In this document: positions 1 through 14,665 of the stretch, in pieces
How positions within the stretch are numbered: the first letter of the stretch is position 1
Layout of the letters: every line of letters starts with the position of its first letter
Origin: Archaeoglobales archaeon
GTDB taxonomy: Archaea; Halobacteriota; Archaeoglobi; Archaeoglobales; Archaeoglobaceae
Assembly: GCA_029984855.1 (NCBI GenBank)
Contig: JARQZL010000038.1
Coordinates: forward strand, 1 to 64,000
DNA: 64,000 bases
Direction: 5' to 3'
Notes under the pieces: model-generated
The model's database searches: none
What the model was told of the DNA's origin: nothing
What the model saw: the letters and a program-made list of their open reading frames with translations, nothing else
Made by a program: the position numbers and the translations under genes

Positions 1-156
1 TGGATAAAAATAAAAGGAAGGAAAGGGACCAGGCTCGTTCCGGGAAAGAAGCAGAACTACAAGAGTCCAGGGCCAAACCAGAAGTACACGTCAAACGGAA
101 AGAGAAGAAGGAAGCTACCGAGATCGCAGAAGTCCATAGTTGGTGTAAAGCAGTAG
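1..156 (+). CDS. possible 3' end of a CDS encoding a basic C-terminal tail (WIKIKGRKGTRLVPGKKQNYKSPG...GVKQ*), truncated at window start
   Basis: Frame 1 is open from base 1 to TAG at 154-156; another frame is also open, so the frame is uncertain. Confidence 0.25.
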   Translation, partial: WIKIKGRKGTRLVPGKKQNYKSPGPNQKYTSNGKRRRKLPRSQKSIVGVKQ

Positions 157-187
157 TTAGGTTTTTATAAAGTTCCCTCAAGCACTT

Positions 188-820
188 TTGATGATTCAAC
201 CCCTCTTACTTGTTGTTGTCATCCTCGCTCTCGCAACAGCTCTGAGGTATATCTTCTCTGCATTTGAGAACGCTGGTTTTGACAGATTTGATGCTTTTGC
301 CATTCTCATTCTCCCACCCATTCTTGAGACGCTTGTTCATCCTCTTTATATAGCAAGCTACGCTGGTATGAAGATTTATGCTGATCCGGCGGGATTCTTT
401 ATACCCCTCGTTGTATCGGCAAGACTTGTTGCATCGGGAAGAGTGCACCCACTCAAAGTAATTGTTGGCATTGCCATTCTGACATACGTTTGCAATAAAA
501 ATGCGGTTGTGGGACACCTCGGTGTGGGTATTACTGACATAATAACGCCGATAGTTGTAACTTCATTTTATTCCCTCTATGCCTCTCATAAACCCGCACC
601 CCTTGCGTACGTCTCCGGAACCCTTGGCATGATTATTGGAGCTGATATACTCAATATCTTTGGATTAAGCAGATTATTCAATGGGAAGGTAATCATCATA
701 GGAGGAGCAGGTGTTTTCGATGCAATTTATCTTGTTGGAGTGTTCGCCGCATTTCTCGATATTCTGGTGTCACATGCTGGAAGACTGAGAATTAAAGAAA
801 GCTTTAAAAAGCCCACATGA
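188..820 (+). CDS. DUF1614-like archaeal integral membrane protein
   Basis: ORF with many hydrophobic segments and motifs such as ADPAGFFIPL and GADILN typical of DUF1614 proteins. Confidence 0.65.
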   Translation: MMIQPLLLVVVILALATALRYIFSAFENAGFDRFDAFAILILPPILETLVHPLYIASYAGMKIYADPAGFFIPLVVSARLVASGRVHPLKVIVGIAILTYVCNKNAVVGHLGVGITDIITPIVVTSFYSLYASHKPAPLAYVSGTLGMIIGADILNIFGLSRLFNGKVIIIGGAGVFDAIYLVGVFAAFLDILVSHAGRLRIKESFKKPT

Positions 821-890
821 TGGCTAAAAAGTTAATGTTATATCTCATGTGAATGGCATTTTAATAATTCTGCATCGGGCAGGTGGAAAA

Positions 891-2195
891 ATGGAGATAG
901 CAAACCTCGTAGTATCCCACAAAAAAGCAAGTCTGGAGGAGATAGAAAGGGCATGGCATGGCGATTGCCGTTCTCTTATTGAACGTGTCCTCTCTTATCC
1001 CAATATCTCCGAATGTGCTATTCTCATGACCTGTAACCGGGTTGAAGTCTATGTTGTTGGCAATGACACTGAAAAAACGCTGAAGGAGTTTGCGAAACTC
1101 ATGCATGTCTCCAAAAGAGTGATTGAGATACACAGAAACGATGCTTGCCTTGAACATCTGCTCAGAGTAGCCTCTGGCCTCGAGTCTATGATGGTCGGCG
1201 AAGACCAGATTCTCGGTCAGGTCAAGGACTTTTACAATATATCCAAGGAGTACGGTGGTGTCGGGAACATCCTTGATATAGCTTTCTCCAAGGCCATTCA
1301 GGTCGGAAAGAAAGTCAGGAAGCTTACGGGCATAAATAGGGGCTCGGTCTCCATAGGCTCTGCAGCGGTTGAACTTGCAGAGAATCGTCTTGGCACTCTA
1401 ACAGGAAAGGAGGTTCTGGTTGTTGGGGCAGGGGAGATGGGGAGTCTGGTTGTGAAGGCTTTAGCGCATAAGGACTGCAAAATTCTGATTGCAAACAGGA
1501 CTTTTTCAAAAGCTGAAAAGCTTGCATCTGAGGTTGGTGGAAAAGCCATCCCTTTCGATAAACTGGAAAGGTACATGGTTGAGAGTGATGTGATTATAAC
1601 GGCAACGTCATCGAAAGGCCATATAATCACAAATGAAATGCTGAAAGATGTTATGGCCGTCAGGCAGGACAGGCTGCTCATCATAGACATAGCCCTTCCA
1701 CGGGATGTGGAAGATGTGGACATTCCGGATGTGGAGCTGTATACCATCGACCATCTTAAAGAGATAAGTGAGGAAAATCTCAGAAGGAGGCTTAAAGAAG
1801 CGAAAAAAGCTGAAAAGATTATTGCCGGGGAACTCGAGCACCTAAAGATAATGCTTGATGAGATGAAAGCAGATTCGGCTATTTCTGCAATGTACAGCAG
1901 AGCGGAGCGGGTAAAGAAGGAAGAGGTTCTTGAACTTTACAACAAGCTTGCTGCGAGATACGGTATTGATGAAAGTGTTTTGCCAATTCTGGAGAAATTT
2001 GTTAATTCTTTTCTGAAGAAGTACCTGAGAACTCCAACCATCCGGCTCAGGATGGCTGCAAGGAGCGGTAACGAGTCACTGGTGGAAGCATCGGAGTACC
2101 TTTTTGGAGGTGAGGAACTTGGAGTTTCCAGAGCTGAGGATGAGGAGACTGAGAAGGGACTTGTTAAGACCACTTGTCAGAGAAAACAGGCTTAG
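891..2195 (+). CDS. hemA: glutamyl-tRNA reductase
   Basis: Motifs [42 protein letters not shown]; start set at [14 protein letters not shown]. Confidence 0.95.
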   Translation: MEIANLVVSHKKASLEEIERAWHGDCRSLIERVLSYPNISECAILMTCNRVEVYVVGNDTEKTLKEFAKLMHVSKRVIEIHRNDACLEHLLRVASGLESMMVGEDQILGQVKDFYNISKEYGGVGNILDIAFSKAIQVGKKVRKLTGINRGSVSIGSAAVELAENRLGTLTGKEVLVVGAGEMGSLVVKALAHKDCKILIANRTFSKAEKLASEVGGKAIPFDKLERYMVESDVIITATSSKGHIITNEMLKDVMAVRQDRLLIIDIALPRDVEDVDIPDVELYTIDHLKEISEENLRRRLKEAKKAEKIIAGELEHLKIMLDEMKADSAISAMYSRAERVKKEEVLELYNKLAARYGIDESVLPILEKFVNSFLKKYLRTPTIRLRMAARSGNESLVEASEYLFGGEELGVSRAEDEETEKGLVKTTCQRKQA

Positions 2196-3087
2196 CATCG
2201 ATGAACTCATTATGCCCATTTTCGTTGATGAAAATATATCTGTTAAGAAAGAAATCCCCTCGATGCCTGCTTACTACCGCTTTCCCGTCAATGAAGTTGC
2301 GGATGAAGTTGGCAGGGCAATGGAGAAGGGGATTAAGGCGTTCATTCTCTTCGGAATACCAGCGTACAAGGATGAGGTGGCATCTTCAGCCTTTGATAAA
2401 AATGGAGTTGTTCAGAAGGCTGTTGGGAAAATAAAGGCTGAACACGATGATGCAGTTGTTATTACCGATGTGTGCCTCTGTGAATACACCACACACGGCC
2501 ACTGCGGGATTGTTAGAGACGGAATCATCCTGAACGATGAAACACTGCCAGTTCTTGGAAAAATTGCCGTAAGTCATGCTGAAGCTGGAGCAGACATTGT
2601 AGCTCCTTCAGGCATGATGGACGGGATGGTTAAGGCAATACGCAGCTCACTTGACAGCAACGGCTTTCAGAATGTTGCCATTATGAGCTATTCAGCCAAA
2701 TACGCTTCAAACTTCTACGGGCCATTCAGAGATGCTGCGGAAAGCGGTTATGCTTTTGGCGATAGAAGAAGCTACCAGATGGACTTTCATAACGGAAGAG
2801 AAGCGTTGAGAGAGGTGGAGCTTGATTTGAATGAAGGAGCGGATATAGTCATGGTCAAGCCTGCTCTTGCATACCTTGATATTCTCAAGGCTGTAAAAGA
2901 TAAATTTGGCGCTCCTACGGCAGCTTACAATGTCAGCGGGGAATATGCGATGGTCAAGGCTGCGGGCAAGATGGGCTGGCTCGATGAAAGGCAAATAGCT
3001 TACGAAATCCTTGTGGCGATAAAAAGGGCAGGAGCAGATTTGATAATAACCTATCATGCAATAGAGATAGCAGAGTTTCTCGGCTAA
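2140..3087 (+). CDS. hemB: porphobilinogen synthase (delta-aminolevulinic acid dehydratase)
   Basis: [47 protein letters not shown]; start refined to ATG 2140. Confidence 0.95.
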   Translation: MRRLRRDLLRPLVRENRLSIDELIMPIFVDENISVKKEIPSMPAYYRFPVNEVADEVGRAMEKGIKAFILFGIPAYKDEVASSAFDKNGVVQKAVGKIKAEHDDAVVITDVCLCEYTTHGHCGIVRDGIILNDETLPVLGKIAVSHAEAGADIVAPSGMMDGMVKAIRSSLDSNGFQNVAIMSYSAKYASNFYGPFRDAAESGYAFGDRRSYQMDFHNGREALREVELDLNEGADIVMVKPALAYLDILKAVKDKFGAPTAAYNVSGEYAMVKAAGKMGWLDERQIAYEILVAIKRAGADLIITYHAIEIAEFLG

Positions 3088-3146
3088 TAACTTCTGATTA
3101 CCTCTTAATTCTTAACCTTTAAAAACAGCATACGATCAATCCTTTT

Positions 3147-4412
3147 ATGAACTTTGGCAAATCGAAATCCCTCTACAGCGAAGCTTTAAATCTGATGCCG
3201 GGTGGTGTGAGCAGCCCTGTAAGGGCAGTGAAACCCCATCCATTCTATACAGCGTTCGGAAAAGGCTCTAAAATTGCAGATGTTGATGGGAATGAGTATA
3301 TAGACTACTGCATGGGTTACGGCCCTCTAATTCTTGGCCATGCGCATCCAGCAGTTAAGAAAGCCATCGAGGAACAGCTCGAAAAAGGATGGCTGTATGG
3401 TACGCCAATAGAACTTGAGGTTAAGTATGCAAAACTTATAACGAAACTGTTTCCAGGCATCGAAATGCTTCGCTTCGTCAACACTGGAAGTGAGGCAACA
3501 ATGGCAGCTTTGAGGGTTGCAAGAGGATTTACAGGCAGAAATAAGATAATAAAAGTTGAGGGCAGCTTCCACGGAGCACACGATGCGGTCTTAGTTAAAG
3601 CAGGCAGTGGTGCAACAACCCACGGCATTCCGAATTCTGCCGGAATTCCGGCAGATTTTGTGAAGCACACGCTGCAAGTCCCTTACAACGACATCGAAGC
3701 TCTTGCAGACGTCATCGAGAAAAATAATGACATTGCAGCATTCATTCTCGAGCCGGTAATGGGCAACTCAGCACTCATTCTTCCAGAAAAAGACTACCTG
3801 AAGGAGGTCAGGAATGTAACTGAAGAGAACGATGTTCTGCTGATATTCGATGAAGTGATTACTGGCTTTAGAGTTTCCCCTGGAGGAGCGCAGGAATACT
3901 ACGGTATTAAGCCCGATCTAACAACCCTCGGAAAGATAGCCGGAGGAGGATTGCCAATAGGCATATTTGGTGGAAAGAAGGAGATAATGGAGAATGTAGC
4001 CCCATCAGGCAACGTTTATCAGGCCGGAACCTTCAGCGGCAATCCCTTAAGCTTAACGGCTGGTTACACCACGGTTAAATTTCTGATGGAGAATGGTTAT
4101 GACTACATTAACTCCATAACAAAGGAGCTTGCAGATGGCATCAGGGATCAGATAGCTGGCTCAAACCTTGGCAATGAAGTTGGGAGTATAGCTTCGATGT
4201 TCTGCATATACTTTGGAAAAACACCAAAGAACTACAGCGATTCTCTAAAACTTGATGGAAAGAAGTTCATCGAGTTCTTCTGGAAGTTGCTTGAAGAGGG
4301 AGTCTTCTTCCCACCCTCCCAGTACGAAACCTGTTTCGTCAGCTTTGCACACAGCAGAGAAGACATTGAAAAGACTATTGAGGCAGTCGGGACATGTCTG
4401 AGAAAGTTGTAG
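3147..4412 (+). CDS. hemL: glutamate-1-semialdehyde 2,1-aminomutase
   Basis: [45 protein letters not shown]. Confidence 0.96.
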   Translation: MNFGKSKSLYSEALNLMPGGVSSPVRAVKPHPFYTAFGKGSKIADVDGNEYIDYCMGYGPLILGHAHPAVKKAIEEQLEKGWLYGTPIELEVKYAKLITKLFPGIEMLRFVNTGSEATMAALRVARGFTGRNKIIKVEGSFHGAHDAVLVKAGSGATTHGIPNSAGIPADFVKHTLQVPYNDIEALADVIEKNNDIAAFILEPVMGNSALILPEKDYLKEVRNVTEENDVLLIFDEVITGFRVSPGGAQEYYGIKPDLTTLGKIAGGGLPIGIFGGKKEIMENVAPSGNVYQAGTFSGNPLSLTAGYTTVKFLMENGYDYINSITKELADGIRDQIAGSNLGNEVGSIASMFCIYFGKTPKNYSDSLKLDGKKFIEFFWKLLEEGVFFPPSQYETCFVSFAHSREDIEKTIEAVGTCLRKL

Positions 4413-5284
4413 TCGGGACGAGGGGAAGCAAGCTCGCTTTAGCCCAGACTGAGAAGGTTCTCTCCTTTCTCAAGGCGGAGGGTTACGGGGTTGAGATCAG
4501 GGTAATAAAGACTCCCGGCGACATAATGAAAAACAGACCTCTGCATGAATTCAAGGGCATGGGGGCTTTCGTTAGGGTGATAGATGAGGCTCTCGTTGAT
4601 GGAGATATAGATATTGCTGTACACAGCTACAAGGATGTACCATCGAAGATAAGTGGGGTAATTGCTGCCGTTCTTGAGAGAGAAAGTCCATGTGATGCGT
4701 TTGTAACGAGAGAAGGATTAACGATAGACGATCTCGAAAGTCATGCTGTTGTTGGAACATCGAGCCTGAGAAGAAGAGCTCAAATAAAGCGCTATCGCCA
4801 GGATTTCAGAATAAAGAATCTGAGGGGCAACGTGGACACAAGATTGAGAAAGCTGAGAGAAAAACAGTATGATGCGATTCTGCTGGCTGAAGCCGGGCTC
4901 ATGAGGCTTGGTCTGGACAGGAAAGTAAGATATCACCCTTTAAATCCGGAAATCTTCATTCCTTCTGCAAATCAGGGCATAATAGCTGTGGAAACAAGAA
5001 GAGGTGAAGAAGATATTGTCTCCTTTATGAATCATAAAAAGACAGCTATGGAGGCGGAAGTCGAGAGAGTGGTGCTGAAAGAACTTGGAATTGGATGTGC
5101 TGTACCTGCAGGTATTTATGCGAAGTTCGATGGAAAGATAAAGCTTTTCTGCGAAATTCTTTCACACGACGGTAAAGAGGCTGTGAGAGTTGAAGAAAAG
5201 TTGAGTCCGAAGACGGCAATTGAAGAAGCCATAATTATTGCAAGAGAACTTAAAGAGAGATGCGGAGGTATGCTCGTTGGCTGA
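4394..5284 (+). CDS. hemC: hydroxymethylbilane synthase (porphobilinogen deaminase)
   Basis: [45 protein letters not shown]. Confidence 0.96.
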   Translation: MSEKVVVGTRGSKLALAQTEKVLSFLKAEGYGVEIRVIKTPGDIMKNRPLHEFKGMGAFVRVIDEALVDGDIDIAVHSYKDVPSKISGVIAAVLERESPCDAFVTREGLTIDDLESHAVVGTSSLRRRAQIKRYRQDFRIKNLRGNVDTRLRKLREKQYDAILLAEAGLMRLGLDRKVRYHPLNPEIFIPSANQGIIAVETRRGEEDIVSFMNHKKTAMEAEVERVVLKELGIGCAVPAGIYAKFDGKIKLFCEILSHDGKEAVRVEEKLSPKTAIEEAIIIARELKERCGGMLVG

Positions 5285-5288
5285 GGGC

Positions 5289-8736
<3,448 letters not shown>

Positions 8737-8862
8737 CGGCTATGCGGATAAAATTAAGTAGATTCAATAGATGTTCACTAAAATTAGTTCGGCCAGCCTG
8801 CATCTGTTAGGCTCAAACCAAGAAAGCAAAATTTTCTTATTCTCACCCATCAAGCGAGGCGC

Positions 8863-9675
8863 ATGAAGAAGATAGTTGTGATGAGTGGGAAGGGTGGCGT
8901 TGGAAAGTCCACTGTGGCAGCAAACCTTGCGTTCATGTTGAGCCAGAAAGGCAATAAAACGGGGTTGCTGGATTGTGACATTCATGGCCCCTCCATTCCA
9001 AAACTGCTTGGTCTTGAAGATGTAAGAGGATTAGACTCCAAGGAAGGAAAACTGGAGCCTATCAAGCTTAATGGAGTTAAAGTATTCTCTATGGGATTTA
9101 TGCTTCCAAGCCGTGACACACCGGTCGTATGGAGGGGGCCAATAAAACACAAGTTCATTCAGGAAGCCATTGAGAAGGTTGACTGGGGCGAGCTTGATTT
9201 TCTTGTTATAGACCTTCCACCTGGTACGGGAGATGAAGTGATAAGTATAGTTCAGCTTGCAAAACCAGACGGATCCGTTGTGGTTACCACTCCGCAGAGC
9301 GTTGCGCTTGAAGACGTCAGAAAGGCCGTGAATTTCTCCATTCATGTAGGTGTGCCTGTGATAGGCGTCATTGAGAACATGAGCGGAATGCTCTGCCCGC
9401 ACTGTAGAAAGCCCATCGAGGTTTTTGGCAGCGGTGGAGGGAGGAAGCTGGCTGAGGAAATGGCCGTTCCTTTTGTGGGCAGTATACCTGTTGATGCAAG
9501 CATATTCCGAAGTGGTGAGGAGGGAAAACCCTTTGTTAAACAGAACTCCGAATCAACACGAATTTTTGGTAAAATAGTTGACGAGCTGCTGGAAAACTTG
9601 GAGACAATAGGAGAGGAGATGAAGAAGCTGAAGGAGAAAGCTGAGAAAGAAAAGAAGGAGAAGGGAGAAGGATAA
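8863..9675 (+). CDS. Mrp/NBP35 family Fe-S carrier P-loop ATPase
   Basis: MSGKGGVGKSTVAANLA, DCDIHGPSIPKLLG, IDLPPGTGDE, CPHCRKPIEVFGSGGG. Confidence 0.93.
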   Translation: MKKIVVMSGKGGVGKSTVAANLAFMLSQKGNKTGLLDCDIHGPSIPKLLGLEDVRGLDSKEGKLEPIKLNGVKVFSMGFMLPSRDTPVVWRGPIKHKFIQEAIEKVDWGELDFLVIDLPPGTGDEVISIVQLAKPDGSVVVTTPQSVALEDVRKAVNFSIHVGVPVIGVIENMSGMLCPHCRKPIEVFGSGGGRKLAEEMAVPFVGSIPVDASIFRSGEEGKPFVKQNSESTRIFGKIVDELLENLETIGEEMKKLKEKAEKEKKEKGEG

Positions 9676-9689
9676 AAGGAGGTGAGTAG

Positions 9690-10055
9690 ATGAGAGTTTG
9701 TATTCCCACTGAAGGAAATGGAGGGCTTGATGACTACGTTTGTCAGCACTTTGGAAGGGCTGCAAGCTTTACAGTTTACGACACCAAGAGTGGAGCCATA
9801 GAAGTTATACCAAACACTTCGGAGCACTTTGGTGGCATGGGCAAGCCACCTGAGATAATTGCGAAGGTTGGAGCGGATGCGGTAATATGTGGAAATCTCG
9901 GGCCAAAGGCCATTATGATGCTCCAGCAGTTCGGGATTAAGGTCTACTCGGGAGCGAGCGGTACGGTAAGAGATGCCATAAAGCTCTTTAGAGAGGGCAG
10001 GCTCGAAGAGGCAAGCATGGATTCGGCCTGTAAAGATCACAGACACCCTGTTTAG
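9690..10055 (+). CDS. NifX/dinitrogenase iron-molybdenum cofactor family protein
   Basis: RVCIPTEGNGGLDDYVCQHFGRAASFTVYDT. Confidence 0.88.
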   Translation: MRVCIPTEGNGGLDDYVCQHFGRAASFTVYDTKSGAIEVIPNTSEHFGGMGKPPEIIAKVGADAVICGNLGPKAIMMLQQFGIKVYSGASGTVRDAIKLFREGRLEEASMDSACKDHRHPV

Positions 10056-10094
10056 GCTTGAATTAACTTTTTACTTCTTTTCGGGAACTAAAAG

Positions 10095-10688
10095 TTAAAA
10101 GTCAGCCATTTTCAGGAAGTACTCGTGAATCCTTGTGTCATTCGTGAGTTCTGGATGGAAAGCTAAGCCAAGAACATTGTTCTGCTTTGCGGCAACCACG
10201 TAGTTCTCGAACGTGGCGAGGATATCAACCTCCTTGCCTGCATCTACTATTGCCGGAGCCCGGATAAAAACAGCATCAACCTCTCCAATCCCTTTAAAGT
10301 GGAGGACTGTCTGGAAACTCTCCCTCTGCCTCCCAAATGCGTTCCTTTTCACCCTGACATCAAGCAATTCAAGCAATCTTGTGTCTGTCTTTCTGACCTG
10401 CTCGTCTCCATACTTTGACAGCAGTATCAGGCCAGCACATGTTCCCATCACTGGCTTTCCCTCGTTTGCAAGCTGTAGAATTTCGCTGGCTACCGTATCT
10501 CTGAATATAAGCCTGCTTATTGTCGTGCTCTCCCCTCCAGGAATTATAACCCCGTCACTTTTTGAAACAACACCGCTCCTCCGGGTAGCAACGACCTCTC
10601 CTCCCATTCCAAGTTTTTTCATCGCCTTCTTTGTTATGAGAACATGCTCCTCAACATCACCCTGAACTCCAACTACAGCGATTTTCAT
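10095..10688 (-). CDS. pdxT: pyridoxal 5'-phosphate synthase glutaminase subunit
   Basis: [46 protein letters not shown]. Confidence 0.95.
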   Translation of the reverse strand: MKIAVVGVQGDVEEHVLITKKAMKKLGMGGEVVATRRSGVVSKSDGVIIPGGESTTISRLIFRDTVASEILQLANEGKPVMGTCAGLILLSKYGDEQVRKTDTRLLELLDVRVKRNAFGRQRESFQTVLHFKGIGEVDAVFIRAPAIVDAGKEVDILATFENYVVAAKQNNVLGLAFHPELTNDTRIHEYFLKMADF

Positions 10689-11698
10689 AGGCCCCTGTAC
10701 TGCAGTTTCTCCTCTTCGCCGAGCTGAAAAACATCGAGCCCTTTCATAGCCTCACCTATCCCCTTTGAAACCTCTGCGACAACATCTGGTTCATCATAAT
10801 GCTGTACAGCCTCTACTATTGTCTTTGCGTATTCAGGCGGGTTGGATGACTTGAATATGCCAGAGCCAACGAACACTCCATCAGCACCAAGCTGCATCAT
10901 GAACGCTGCATCTGCGGGAGTCGCTATTCCACCTGCGGCGAAGTTAACAACGGGTAACCTGCCCATCTTCCTGACCTCAAGCAAGACTTCATACAGTCCA
11001 TCAGCAACATCACAGAGTGTGTAATCTTCATAGACAACGTCACTTGTGTTTATCCCGCTCAGACCCATCTCCTCTTTAATGGCGTTTGCAAGCTTGCAGT
11101 ATGCCTGAGCGTACTTCTCAGCGATGCTGAACACTCTTGTTTCCTCCATCTGCTGTAACTCCGCTATGGCTCTGTTTATCAGCCTCATGTGCCTCACAGC
11201 CTCGACAACGTTGCCTGTTCCGGCCTCTCCCTTCGTTCTTATCATCGCTGCCCCCTCCCATATCCTTCTTACAGCCTCTCCAAGATTTCTTGCACCGCAT
11301 ACAAATGGAATGACAAACTTTCGCTTGTCAACGTGGAAGAAGACGTCTGCTGGAGTTAAAACCTCGCTTTCATCTATCATGTCAACACCCAGAGCCTCAA
11401 GAGCTCTTGCCTCCGCAACGTGCCCTATTCTGATCTTGGCCATTACGGGGATGGTAACAGCATCCATGATCTCCTTGATGATCTTCGGATCGGCCATTCT
11501 GGCAACGCCACCACTTGCTCTGATATCTGCCGGAACCTTGTGCAGAGCCATTACGGCAACAGCTCCTGCATCTTCAGCGATTCCCGCCTGCTCTGCGTTT
11601 GTGACATCCATTATGACTCCACCCTTCTGCATCTTCGCAAATCCCCTCTTTATGAGTTCCGTCCCGAATCTGAGCTTTTCGAGTTCCATAAGCGTCAC
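10685..11698 (-). CDS. pdxS: pyridoxal 5'-phosphate synthase synthase subunit
   Basis: [60 protein letters not shown]. Confidence 0.97.
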   Translation of the reverse strand: MTLMELEKLRFGTELIKRGFAKMQKGGVIMDVTNAEQAGIAEDAGAVAVMALHKVPADIRASGGVARMADPKIIKEIMDAVTIPVMAKIRIGHVAEARALEALGVDMIDESEVLTPADVFFHVDKRKFVIPFVCGARNLGEAVRRIWEGAAMIRTKGEAGTGNVVEAVRHMRLINRAIAELQQMEETRVFSIAEKYAQAYCKLANAIKEEMGLSGINTSDVVYEDYTLCDVADGLYEVLLEVRKMGRLPVVNFAAGGIATPADAAFMMQLGADGVFVGSGIFKSSNPPEYAKTIVEAVQHYDEPDVVAEVSKGIGEAMKGLDVFQLGEEEKLQYRGL

Positions 11699-11754
11699 CC
11701 CTTTGAGTTGATTGGCCCTGCTATTTAACAGCTTTGCTGGATATGCTTGGGCTA

Positions 11755-12999
11755 CTATAAAAACTCCCTCGGATCGGCTATTTCTCCTTTTATCGCTGTA
11801 GCTGCTGCGGTTGCAGGAGATGCAAGATATATCTCTGCATCGGGGTTACCCATTCTCCCCCTGAAGTTTCTGTTCTGGGTGGAAACGCAAACTTCGTTGT
11901 CTGCAAGCACACCCATATGTATGCCGACGCAGCATGCGCAGCCTGGAGGGGCTATTAACCCTCCCCCCTCTACGATGGTTCTCAGGTAGCCTTTTTCAAT
12001 CGCTTTGACGTATATGCTCCTGCTCGCCGGAGCGACTATAAGCCTGACATCCCTCTTTATCTTCCTGCCTTTCAGCATCCTTGCAACTGTTTCTATGTCT
12101 GATAGCCTTCCGTTGGTGCATGTGCCCACAAAAACCTGGTCAACCTTTATTCCTTCAACTTCTGAAACTGGAGCGATGTTATCGACGTTGTGAGGTTTTG
12201 CCACGACAGGCTCAACATCCGCATCCATGTGTATTTCCTTTTCGTATTCCGCATCTTTGTCAGGCTTTATTTCTCTGAAAGAGTTTCCTCTTCCCATCTC
12301 CGCAAGAAATGCCTTTGTTACTTCGTCAGATTTAAACAGCCCGGCCTTTGCTCCACACTCTATCGCCATGTTGGCCATTGTAAGTCTGCCATCCATGTGC
12401 ATTGTATTGATGGTTTCGCCATGGAACTCCAGTGCTTTATATGTTGCACCATCAGCCCCGAGCTTGCCTATAACCGTAAGAATGATGTCTTTCGGATAAA
12501 CTCCTTCTGGTAGCTTGCCATTTATCTCGATTCTGAACGTCTCAGGAACTTTGAACCAGTTTTTACCCAGTACAACAGCAATTGCTATGTCAGTTGAACC
12601 CATACCGGTTGCGAAAGCTCCAAGAGCGCCATATGTGCACGTATGGCTGTCGGCTCCAACGGCCAGATCTCCTGGGTTAACGAACTTTTCAACCATCAGC
12701 TGGTGAATTATGCCCTCACCTGGAGGACTGAAGTCCGCTTTGATTTTTTCTGCAAACTCCCTTATGAACTTCTGGTCGTTGCTGAGCTCTTTACGAGGCG
12801 AGGGGGCGGCATGGTCAACGAAGAAGTGAGTTCTGTCCGCTGCTCTGACTTCACCCAGCTCCATGATTCTTCTGATCGCAAGTGGGGCTGTACCGTCCTG
12901 CAGTGCGATTGCATCAATTTCTGCAACGACGATATCGCCAGCATAAGTATCGCTGCCACTTTTCTCGCTGAATATCTTTTCTGCAATCGTTTTGCCCAT
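11755..12999 (-). CDS. leuC: 3-isopropylmalate dehydratase/homoaconitase large subunit
   Basis: [51 protein letters not shown]. Confidence 0.88.
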   Translation of the reverse strand: MGKTIAEKIFSEKSGSDTYAGDIVVAEIDAIALQDGTAPLAIRRIMELGEVRAADRTHFFVDHAAPSPRKELSNDQKFIREFAEKIKADFSPPGEGIIHQLMVEKFVNPGDLAVGADSHTCTYGALGAFATGMGSTDIAIAVVLGKNWFKVPETFRIEINGKLPEGVYPKDIILTVIGKLGADGATYKALEFHGETINTMHMDGRLTMANMAIECGAKAGLFKSDEVTKAFLAEMGRGNSFREIKPDKDAEYEKEIHMDADVEPVVAKPHNVDNIAPVSEVEGIKVDQVFVGTCTNGRLSDIETVARMLKGRKIKRDVRLIVAPASRSIYVKAIEKGYLRTIVEGGGLIAPPGCACCVGIHMGVLADNEVCVSTQNRNFRGRMGNPDAEIYLASPATAAATAIKGEIADPREFL

Positions 13000-13058
13000 G
13001 CGCCATCGCAGAGCGATGAAACAGATAAACTTTTCCTTCTTGGATTTTTCTTCTTTTT

Positions 13059-13589
13059 GTGAGCTTCGAACCGGACACAGTACTGTTTGCGAGAGTTGAT
13101 ACCGGAGAAGGCTTAGCCAACGTCCCCCTCGTTTGCCGGAGATGCGGAATGTGCTGCGAAAGGCTGAGCCATGTCATCTACGATCCACTAAATGGTGAAA
13201 TCATTGTTGAAAACATCGAGGAAATCAAAGAGTTTCTTGGCATCCGGTACTACGAATTCCTTGAAGAGGTTGGGAGTAAGGTTAAAGGCATCAACCCTGT
13301 GCTCGTTAATCCATGCCCTTTCCTGCGAAACAAAAGGTGCGAGGTTTATCCTGTAAGGCCACGATCCTGTAGACCTTTTCCACTCTTCGGAGATCATAAC
13401 ATAGAGTGTCCTGCGCTGAGGAGGTTTGAGTTGACTCTAAAGGTGCTGGAGTGCGAGAATGCTGAAAGAGTATGCACATACATTAACAGTGTTAAAAAAG
13501 GAAAACCAAGCGGGGATTTTGTTGAGAAATATCTGAGTATAGCGGATAGTGAGGAAATTAAGCACTTCTTTGCTCTGAACGATTGGTAG
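13059..13589 (+). CDS. YkgJ-like CxxCxxCC cysteine-cluster protein
   Basis: VCRRCGMCCERLSHV plus CPFLRNKRCEVYPVRPRSCRPFP. Confidence 0.8.
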   Translation: MSFEPDTVLFARVDTGEGLANVPLVCRRCGMCCERLSHVIYDPLNGEIIVENIEEIKEFLGIRYYEFLEEVGSKVKGINPVLVNPCPFLRNKRCEVYPVRPRSCRPFPLFGDHNIECPALRRFELTLKVLECENAERVCTYINSVKKGKPSGDFVEKYLSIADSEEIKHFFALNDW

Positions 13590-13734
13590 CTAAGGGATGT
13601 TGTGAGTGAAGGGAAAGCAATAGGGAATAGCTAACAGCGGCATCATAAATTACAGACGAAAGGAGAGGATTATAAAGCACCTTCTCGCTATAAGGGACAG
13701 CTAATTTTATATAGCTGGAGAGCCAAGGCAGACC

Positions 13735-14622
13735 ATGGCATGGATAAGGGATACTGGTCTATCAATAAGGATGTTCACAACAATGGCGTTGCTCGCCTTA
13801 GTCTACCTTGCGTTCCTCAGCATACTCTACGCCTACGGAATCGACATAACGTTCATAGCACTCTTTGCAGGCTTTTTCCTCTTCATGCAGTATTACTACT
13901 CCGATAGACTCGTACTGATGGCAAGCAGAGCACGTATTGTGAGTGAAAGTGAAGCTCCCGAGTTGCACGCAATCGTTCGCAGGCTCGCAACGAACGCAGG
14001 CCTGCCGATGCCAAGGGTTGCAATCGTCGATACACCCATCCCAAACGCCTTCGCTACAGGTAGAAATCCGAAAAATGCGGTTGTTGCAGTAACCACCGGC
14101 CTGCTAAGAACGCTCAACAGTGAGGAGATCGAGGCAGTGCTCGGTCATGAGATGAGCCATGTAAAGAACCGTGATATGATGGTACTAACAGTTGCGAGCT
14201 TCATATCCACTATAGCCTGGTTCATAATGCGGTGGGCAATGTTTATGGGAATGTGGGGATACGGAGATAGAAGAGAAAATAGTTTGGGCCCAGTGGCAAT
14301 ATTTGTAGTTTCAGCTATAGTCTGGTTTGTAAGCTTCCTTCTCATAAGAGCTCTGAGCAGGTATAGAGAATTTGCTGCCGATGCTGGTAGTGCTTTACTT
14401 ACAAGAAATCCCAAGGCATTGATCTCTGCCTTGCTGAAGATCAGCGGCAGAATGGAGAGAGCAAGTCCAGACACAAAGAAAGAAGTGGAGGGCCTCAATG
14501 CCTTCTTCATAGTCCCTGCAATAAGTGGAAAGAGCCTGCTCTCTCTCTTCTCAACCCATCCGCCGGTGGAGAAGCGTATAGAAAGGCTGGAGAAGCTGTC
14601 AAGGGAACTCGGTCTTTATTAA
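13735..14622 (+). CDS. htpX: HtpX-like zinc metalloprotease
   Basis: VLGHEMSHVKNRD, multiple TM segments, RYREFAADAGSA. Confidence 0.93.
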   Translation: MAWIRDTGLSIRMFTTMALLALVYLAFLSILYAYGIDITFIALFAGFFLFMQYYYSDRLVLMASRARIVSESEAPELHAIVRRLATNAGLPMPRVAIVDTPIPNAFATGRNPKNAVVAVTTGLLRTLNSEEIEAVLGHEMSHVKNRDMMVLTVASFISTIAWFIMRWAMFMGMWGYGDRRENSLGPVAIFVVSAIVWFVSFLLIRALSRYREFAADAGSALLTRNPKALISALLKISGRMERASPDTKKEVEGLNAFFIVPAISGKSLLSLFSTHPPVEKRIERLEKLSRELGLY

Positions 14623-14665
14623 TCCAATCAGCAACATTTATCTCCACCTCTTTTTTAGCCTCTCT

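Noticed and set aside
9342-10046. 234-aa minus-strand ORF opposite Mrp and NifX-like genes
   Set aside because: Antisense to two well-supported CDSs; low-complexity Ser/Phe/Leu composition typical of the reverse strand of Glu/Lys-rich codons.
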